In this document: piece after piece, positions 59,109-64,000 of the stretch
Layout of the letters: each line of letters begins with the position of its first letter
How positions within the stretch are numbered: the stretch's first letter is position 1
NCBI GenBank assembly: GCA_019359375.1
Contig: JAHHHL010000023.1
Span: 47,854 to 111,853 of the forward strand
DNA from: Lyngbya sp. HA4199-MV5
GTDB taxonomy: Bacteria; Cyanobacteriota; Cyanobacteriia; Leptolyngbyales; Leptolyngbyaceae
DNA length: 64,000 bases
Direction: 5' to 3'
Position numbers and translations under genes: made by a program
The notes under the pieces: model-generated
What the model was told of the DNA's origin: nothing
Databases searched by the model: none
The model's input: the letters and a program-made list of their open reading frames with translations, nothing else

Positions 59109-59666
59109 TCAGGCAGCGCTACTCAACCGCAGTGAAATGCGTCGTAGCTGTCCACGCAGGCTGGCATCGATGATTTGGGAACCGACTTTGATGATGACAC
59201 CGCCAATGAGAGAGGGATCGATCGTCGTTTCCAACTCAACCTGCCGCGCACCTGTGAGGGCAATGACTCGCTCACGCACGGTCTGCTGCTGTTCTTCGCT
59301 GAGCGGGACGGCAGAAATCACTTCAGCCAGAGCGGTTTGATTGAGTTCACGCAGCAATGCCTGATACTGCTTGAGAATGCCGCCCAGGAAGGCAATCCGG
59401 CGCTGATCGACAATCAGCAGCAAGAAGTTACGCACATAGGGATGCACCTGATCGCCTAACACTTGCTGCAAGACCGCTTTCTTCGTATCTAAGTCAATCA
59501 CTGGACTGGACAGAAACTGGTCGAGATCGGGGGATTCCTTCAGGAGGGTGAGAATCGCGCTGGCATCCTCACCAAAACGATCGCTCAAGTTTTCTGATTT
59601 TGCCAAAGACATCAACGCCTGAGCGTAGGGAGAGGCAATCTCACTGGTAATCACGTTGTCACTCAT
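59109..59666 (-). CDS. atpH: ATP synthase delta subunit
   Basis: The 185-residue peripheral-stalk subunit (OSCP homologue) connects F1 to b/b'. It starts SEIASPYAQALMSLAKSENLSD and ends with the usual domain IDPSLIGGVIIKVGSQIIDASLRGQLRRI. It overlaps the b subunit gene by 4 bases (stop/start ATGA at 59663-59666), giving translational coupling. Confidence 0.96.
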   Translation of the reverse strand: MSDNVITSEIASPYAQALMSLAKSENLSDRFGEDASAILTLLKESPDLDQFLSSPVIDLDTKKAVLQQVLGDQVHPYVRNFLLLIVDQRRIAFLGGILKQYQALLRELNQTALAEVISAVPLSEEQQQTVRERVIALTGARQVELETTIDPSLIGGVIIKVGSQIIDASLRGQLRRISLRLSSAA

Positions 59667-60232
59667 TGGCCACCTCCTGCTACAAGCTGGGCAATACTGC
59701 GATCGATCAACTGCTGCTGCACCGAGTCATTCAAACGGGAAGGCAATTCTGACTCCACGCGCTGGATGGCTAATGCCGCAACGCGTTGACGTAGTTCATT
59801 CATCACCCGCGCCTGCTCCGTGTTGAGATCCTGGCTGGCGGTTTCGCGCATCCGTTGGATGTCCTGTTCTGCCTTCGCGGCAATTTCAGCTTTTGCGGCT
59901 TCCGCTGCTTTGAGAGCCGAGGCACGAATTTGATCGGCTTCACCTTGCGCTTGTGCCAGCTTTTGCTGCTGTTCTGCTAAAGCGCTGACGGCTTGCTTCT
60001 TGCGTTGCTCAGCGTCTTTGATGGCAGTTTCGATCGCCGTGCGACGATCGCCCAGCGTTTTGCCCAGAAAACCGCGACCAAAGTAAACAAGCACTCCAAT
60101 CACGATCGACAGATTGATCAGGTTGGTTTCAAGGATATCGAAATTAATGCCAAACCCACCCGCTTCCGCTGCTTCCGCCGCTTCTGCGGCAAGGACATTG
60201 GCACCAAGCGCCATTGTTAAGAGCATTTCCAT
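59663..60232 (-). CDS. atpF: ATP synthase b subunit
   Basis: The 189-residue peripheral stalk subunit has one N-terminal membrane helix (FDILETNLINLSIVIGVLVYFGRGF, about residues 30-54) and a long charged coiled-coil to the end. It is the plain b form; its partner b' is encoded by the next gene upstream. The start is ATG at 60232; a second Met four codons later is equally possible. Confidence 0.96.
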   Translation of the reverse strand: MEMLLTMALGANVLAAEAAEAAEAGGFGINFDILETNLINLSIVIGVLVYFGRGFLGKTLGDRRTAIETAIKDAEQRKKQAVSALAEQQQKLAQAQGEADQIRASALKAAEAAKAEIAAKAEQDIQRMRETASQDLNTEQARVMNELRQRVAALAIQRVESELPSRLNDSVQQQLIDRSIAQLVAGGGQ

Positions 60233-60441
60233 ATTGCTGCGTCCAAAACGGTTGAAGTTCCTGGTCGTTAGCTGTGTTGACTTATCGGGCTAGTCTTGTA
60301 GAGACGGTACGCTACGCTGCCGCTTTTCTTGGATGGCGAAGCCCATACAGCACCCTACGCAGCTAATGTTTAAGTTACTACAGTGAGCTTTCAGGCTTAA
60401 GGCTGTCTAAAAACCAACAACCAACAACTAAGAGCTACTGA
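60233..60441. other. Gap between atpF' and atpF
   Basis: This 209-base gap is larger than usual. It has a GGTACGCTACGCTGCCGC repeat-like spot near 60307 and an AACCAACAACCAACAACTAAGAG heptamer run near 60411-60433. No gene is present. Confidence 0.65.
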
Positions 60442-60867
60442 CTAATAGCTGCTGACTAAAAGTTTGTCTAAAATCTGGTGGCTCAGCGATTCTACTTGCT
60501 GTTCCAGTGACTGCATCGCCGCCTGTTTTTGCTCATCAAGCTCACGCTGTACCTGCTCACGCTGCTGCTGTGCCTCTTGTTGGGCAGCGGCAATCTGCTG
60601 GTCGGCGATCGCTTGCGCGTCTTGCTGAGCGATGGCGATCGTCTGCTGATATTGCTTGCGAGACGTTGCCAACTCTTGCTCGTACTGCGCCGCTAGATGC
60701 TCAGCTTTCGCCAGCCGTTCGCGCGCTTCTGTTTCATTCGTGCGAATGTAATCGCTGCGGTCTTCGATCGCTTTGGTCAATGGCTTGTAAAAAACGGCAT
60801 TGAGTAAAGCAACGAGGAGAAGGAACTGAACTGCCATCAGCGGCAGAGTGGCATCAAAGTCAAACAT
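60442..60867 (-). CDS. atpF': ATP synthase b' subunit
   Basis: The protein has 141 residues from the ATG at 60867 ([18 protein letters not shown], the standard beginning); a frame 17 codons longer exists but has no family support. One membrane helix, then [18 protein letters not shown] and a coiled coil rich in Gln, Glu and Ala. Cyanobacteria and chloroplasts have distinct b and b' subunits that pair in one stalk. It is sometimes named atpG in older gene lists. Confidence 0.94.
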   Translation of the reverse strand: MFDFDATLPLMAVQFLLLVALLNAVFYKPLTKAIEDRSDYIRTNETEARERLAKAEHLAAQYEQELATSRKQYQQTIAIAQQDAQAIADQQIAAAQQEAQQQREQVQRELDEQKQAAMQSLEQQVESLSHQILDKLLVSSY

Positions 60868-60999
60868 TGTCTTGGGATGAGAGGGGAGTTGTTCCGTAAC
60901 CGAGATCGGCATTGGCAAGGAATACAGGGTTAAAGCCAGTCAGCCCTTGCCAATGACCTATCACATCAAACGGCATATTGTTGCCTGGAGTGAAGCAGC

Positions 61000-61338
<339 letters not shown>

Positions 61339-61398
61339 TCAATCTGAAAATCACCAGTCTAAACGCTCAAAGCAGACCAAACGCTCAAAGCAATGAGG

Positions 61399-62154
61399 CT
61401 ACGCGTGTTCCTCGTGTTCTTCTCCATGCCCCTCCAGTGCTTCGTGAATGTAAGCACCTGCCAGGGTTGCAAACACTAATGCCTGAATAGCACTTGTAAA
61501 GAGACCCAGTAACATGACGGGTAGGGGCACGAACAAAGGCACCAGTAGCACCAGCACAGCCACTACCAATTCATCCGCCAAGATGTTGCCAAACAGACGG
61601 AAGCTGAGCGAAAGCGGTTTGGTAAAGTCTTCCAAAATCGCGATCGGCAGCAGAATTGGAGTCGGCTGCACGTACTTGGCGAAGTAACCCAACCCTTTTC
61701 GGCTGAAGCCAGCGTAGAAGTAGGCGAGGGAAACCAGCAACGCCAGTGCCACCGTGGTATTAATGTCATTCGTCGGAGCGGCAAGTTCACCTTCTGGCAG
61801 CTTAATCAGCTTCCAGGGCACCAGCGCCCCCGACCAATTGGAGACAAAAATGAATAAAAAGAGCGTGCCAATAAACGGCACCCAGGGGCGATATTCCTTT
61901 TCGCCAAGCTGACTTTTTGCCAAGTCGCGCACAAACTCCAGCGCGTATTCCATCAGGTTTTGAATGCCCTGAGGAATGCGTTGAATGTTGCGCGTTGCCG
62001 CCAGCGAGGCAAGCAGCAAAAGCCCAATCACAATCCATGAAACCAGAAAGACCTGCCCATGAATTTTGAGATTGCCAATCTGCCAGTAAAGGTGGTGCCC
62101 CACCTCAAGGCTGGCAAGCGGAAAAACGTTAGGAGTTGGGAGAAAACTTAGCAT
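61399..62154 (-). CDS. atpB: ATP synthase a subunit
   Basis: The 251-residue proton-channel subunit of Fo has five to six membrane helices. The key arginine facing the c-ring Glu is in [18 protein letters not shown]. The beginning [13 protein letters not shown] and the His-rich end (HGEEHEEHA) are typical of cyanobacteria. It follows atp1 after about 80 bases. Confidence 0.97.
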   Translation of the reverse strand: MLSFLPTPNVFPLASLEVGHHLYWQIGNLKIHGQVFLVSWIVIGLLLLASLAATRNIQRIPQGIQNLMEYALEFVRDLAKSQLGEKEYRPWVPFIGTLFLFIFVSNWSGALVPWKLIKLPEGELAAPTNDINTTVALALLVSLAYFYAGFSRKGLGYFAKYVQPTPILLPIAILEDFTKPLSLSFRLFGNILADELVVAVLVLLVPLFVPLPVMLLGLFTSAIQALVFATLAGAYIHEALEGHGEEHEEHA

Positions 62155-62234
62155 TAGACTTTGAGCGGTTTTCCCAAATAAATGATAAGGGGTGAAAAGT
62201 TTCGGAAGCGACCGACTACCGTAGGTTCAGATAA

Positions 62235-62654
62235 CTAACGAGAGCCTGACACCAGCAAGATCCGCAGCATATAAACAAGAAGCGTCCCTTTGTAAGTCAA
62301 AAAACCTAGAAAGATAGGCAGTACCTGTAGCTGATTCCACTGAGTTGCCACTATAATCAACCCAATAAATATCGCTAGTTGGGACTTGCCGACCTGCTTC
62401 TTGCTCGTGCCGAGTTGCTCAACGTTCCTAGCCAACACTTTCAAGTAAACCACACCTGTGCACGCTCCAAGTAAATAATTCAGAGCAATGTTGAGCGGGT
62501 AGAACAGCGCCACGGTGATAAAAATGATCCCGGTCAGCACGAGCGTGGTGATCAGCAACTCTTTCTGAAGCTGATAAAACTCCTGCATCGAAGCGTTTGG
62601 CTCCGCAGGCAATTTGCTAGGTGCTGAAGCTGTCACCGTTTCGGGTGTTTGCAT
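62235..62654 (-). CDS. atp1: ATP synthase protein I (Atp1-type assembly factor)
   Basis: The 139-residue protein has four membrane helices (about residues 35-52, 56-72, 93-108 and 115-135). It is the first gene of the atp operon, the usual place of atp1/atpI, whose product helps assemble the c-ring. A Lys-rich stretch ([11 protein letters not shown]) lies between helices 2 and 3. Family assignment rests on position, size and helix pattern, since the sequence is poorly conserved. Confidence 0.88.
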   Translation of the reverse strand: MQTPETVTASAPSKLPAEPNASMQEFYQLQKELLITTLVLTGIIFITVALFYPLNIALNYLLGACTGVVYLKVLARNVEQLGTSKKQVGKSQLAIFIGLIIVATQWNQLQVLPIFLGFLTYKGTLLVYMLRILLVSGSR

Positions 62655-62940
62655 GGGTAACGGGTTAACTTGCTAGTTTCGCTAAAAACGTTCAGCCAGA
62701 ATCTCGGTCTCCTCGATCGACCACAGACACACCACAAAAGAACTCAACGATCGCCAAGCTTTGTGACAAAGCCCTGTAAAGAATGAGTTCCAGGCGCTTG
62801 TTTGCGTCTCTGAAAGACCGACTTAATCATATCATGCAGGGAGTAATAATACTTAATGACCTAACGTTAAGCCGAGGTTAATAGAAGCAAGCGCTGCTGT
62901 CAAAGGGTTCGTACCTGCGTCAGATTTATGCCAGTTGCCG
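62655..62940. promoter_or_regulatory. Probable promoter region of the atp operon
   Basis: Some 285 bases without a gene precede the atp operon on the minus strand. AT-rich segments around 62825-62860 could hold promoter elements. No specific motif is asserted. Confidence 0.4.
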
Positions 62941-63291
62941 TCAGCAACGCACCGACCGATCGACGCTGTGAGTCGCCACCATTGCATTCCCATCAGCCGC
63001 ATTCCGATCACAGGCTTGCAGAAACGCAAATTCGGCTTCACCTAAGTTCACAATCTGGTAGTCTTCGTTGAACAGGCAGCGACTTTCCCACCCATCTATG
63101 CAGGGGTTGCGATCGGGCACAGCGTTCAGCAACGCCTCATCATCTGACCAATCCACACGCGGTAACGGCGGACGACCCAGGAAGAACTCGTAGTGGGTGA
63201 TGGCGCTGGGATTGAGTAATTCAAACAAACGATAGCGCTGGCGATCGCTCAACCCGTCTGCCCATTTCAGCAAGTCTAGTTCTTTGCTCAA
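62941..63291 (-). CDS. Protein of unknown function, probably 5'-truncated
   Basis: The 116-residue frame from the Met at 63291 contains LLKWADGLSDRQRYRLFEL, HYEFFLGRPPLPRVDW and CLFNEDYQIVNLGEAEFAFL. The frame continues open upstream (LEFLGFSNPCHWSLETL) right to the edge of MITE copy 3, so the true N-terminus was probably cut off by that element. No family is recognised. The downstream neighbour is the atp operon on the same strand. Confidence 0.5.
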   Translation of the reverse strand: MSKELDLLKWADGLSDRQRYRLFELLNPSAITHYEFFLGRPPLPRVDWSDDEALLNAVPDRNPCIDGWESRCLFNEDYQIVNLGEAEFAFLQACDRNAADGNAMVATHSVDRSVRC

Positions 63292-63338
63292 CAGCGTCTC
63301 TAACGACCAGTGGCACGGATTGGAAAAGCCCAGAAACT

Positions 63339-63469
63339 CTAGGGGCTGTCATCAATTACAACTACACATTGCTTGCAGCAAGGGTTCCAGCCCCTAGCCT
63401 CGTGTGTTAGGTCGGGCGCGACCATGCTGATACCGCAGGTTTTGGAGCTGAATTGATGACGCGCCCTAG
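63339..63469 (-). mobile_element. CTAG-flanked MITE, copy 3 (131 bp)
   Basis: Same element as copies 1 and 2, in opposite orientation: it starts with CTAGGGGCTGTCATCAATTA and ends GATGACGCGCCCTAG on the plus strand. It lies between a truncated hepT and the truncated frame at 62941. Confidence 0.85.
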
Positions 63470-63502
63470 AATGTCCTGTAGTTTCTCTCGGTCGTCTCTC
63501 AC
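63407..63502 (-). pseudogene. hepT: hepT (HEPN toxin), truncated by MITE copy 3
   Basis: A GTG overlapping the mntA stop (GTGA) opens a frame reading [12 protein letters not shown], the usual start of the HepT toxin, then enters the MITE and stops after 31 codons. The rest of hepT, including the catalytic RxxxxxH region, is missing. The coupled position after mntA supports the identity. It cannot make a working RNase toxin. Confidence 0.65.
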
Positions 63503-63789
63503 AATGAGATTGCCTCACGTAACACTCGTTCTCGAAGGCGCGCTCGTAGCCCTTTTTCGGTGACAACATCGACGTTGCAACTGAGCAAGGTCTGTAAATC
63601 CATGAGTAGACCACCTAAGTCAAGCAAACTTCGCCCAGGTTCCATCTCGACTAAAAAATCGATGTCACTCTCTGCACTGGCTTCGTTACGTGCGACTGAG
63701 CCGAAAACCCGCACGTTGTAAGCTCCATAATGAGCCGCTGTTTGTAAAATCTCGGCTCGTTTTGTCTGCAACTGTTTATAGATACTCAT
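63499..63789 (-). CDS. mntA: Nucleotidyltransferase-fold antitoxin (MntA-type)
   Basis: The 96-residue minimal nucleotidyltransferase has the active-site motif [18 protein letters not shown] (GSx10DxD, about residues 31-48). Then come [16 protein letters not shown] and [21 protein letters not shown]. MntA antitoxins inactivate HepT by adding AMP groups to it. Here its toxin partner is broken, so the antitoxin has no partner in this place. The stop overlaps the hepT GTG by 3 bases. Confidence 0.85.
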   Translation of the reverse strand: MSIYKQLQTKRAEILQTAAHYGAYNVRVFGSVARNEASAESDIDFLVEMEPGRSLLDLGGLLMDLQTLLSCNVDVVTEKGLRARLRERVLREAISL

Positions 63790-64000
63790 AGCTCAACTCC
63801 AAGCACAGATCGTCCTCACCTCCTAACCGTGAAACCGTGTACTACGATTTGCAGAAAAGTCGATCGTAAGCAGTACTGGAGTTTAGACTAAAGAGCGAGG
63901 AAAGGCAGCCAGACCGAACGATCTGACTGCTTAATAGTCAAGGACGTTTCAAATCACTTGACTATGAGTAATTTTGACAAGCTTCGAGCCTTTCGGCATC
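63790..64000. other. Window end, no gene seen
   Basis: No ORF supported. GCAGCCAGA/TCTGACTGC at about 63906-63931 forms a hairpin with one mismatch, of unknown meaning. Confidence 0.4.

Overview
The window reads as chromosomal DNA of a cyanobacterium, probably filamentous and Leptolyngbya-like; the genus is an inference. The sequence supports this with very frequent HIP1 octamers (GCGATCGC), a complete cyanobacterial-order ATP synthase operon with b and b' subunits, the phycobilisome core linker ApcE, a PucC/LhaA-type transporter, and heptamer short tandem repeats (STRR) in most intergenic gaps. No rRNA, tRNA or CRISPR array was recognised.

Layout. 1-4.3 kb: the end of a GAF sensor histidine kinase, then a KtrB/KtrA potassium uptake pair. 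4.7-8.8 kb: a compact protein-sorting locus with two PTPA-CTERM surface proteins, each behind a long and mutually similar leader, followed by an HpsJ-like protein and a cyanoexosortase. 9-24 kb: mixed housekeeping and signalling genes (VOC protein, polyphosphate kinase, REC-Hpt plus REC-GGDEF pair, MBL hydrolase, pyrophosphatase, inositol-phosphatase family, PucC-like transporter, aldo/keto reductase, CheY-like regulator, photolyase). 24-28 kb: pgsA, an exopolysaccharide sugar transferase with a clear terminator, and an SGNH-like envelope protein. 28-35 kb: Rieske oxygenase, nadA, nucleoside hydrolase, zinc-ribbon protein and a fused peptide ABC ATPase. 34.7-44.3 kb: a 4-Cys Ser/Thr kinase with WD40 repeats, a phycobiliprotein-like protein without the bilin cysteine, an M23 peptidase, clpS-CPBP, a J-domain/TPR protein, a TM2 protein and an HhH protein. 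44.4-51.5 kb: two broken ISAs1 copies flank SpoIID/LytB, HTH, Dps and sulfiredoxin genes, a cobalamin riboswitch in front of an FNR-like reductase, and signal peptidase I. 51.6-62.7 kb: apcE, a 2Fe-2S ferredoxin and the atp operon, which ends in a strong terminator. 62.9-63.8 kb: an antitoxin gene (mntA) whose partner hepT is cut off by a miniature transposable element.

The most interesting parts are (i) the paired leaders of the PTPA-CTERM genes, which share two conserved blocks able to form a 9-bp long-range helix and which may compete for the ribosome-binding region; (ii) a cobalamin riboswitch controlling a flavin reductase-like protein, a candidate cobalamin reductase; (iii) a CTAG-flanked MITE family with three copies, one of which has destroyed hepT; and (iv) STRR arrays that have become coding sequence inside two proteins. 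All functional calls come from reading motifs by eye. No database search was run.
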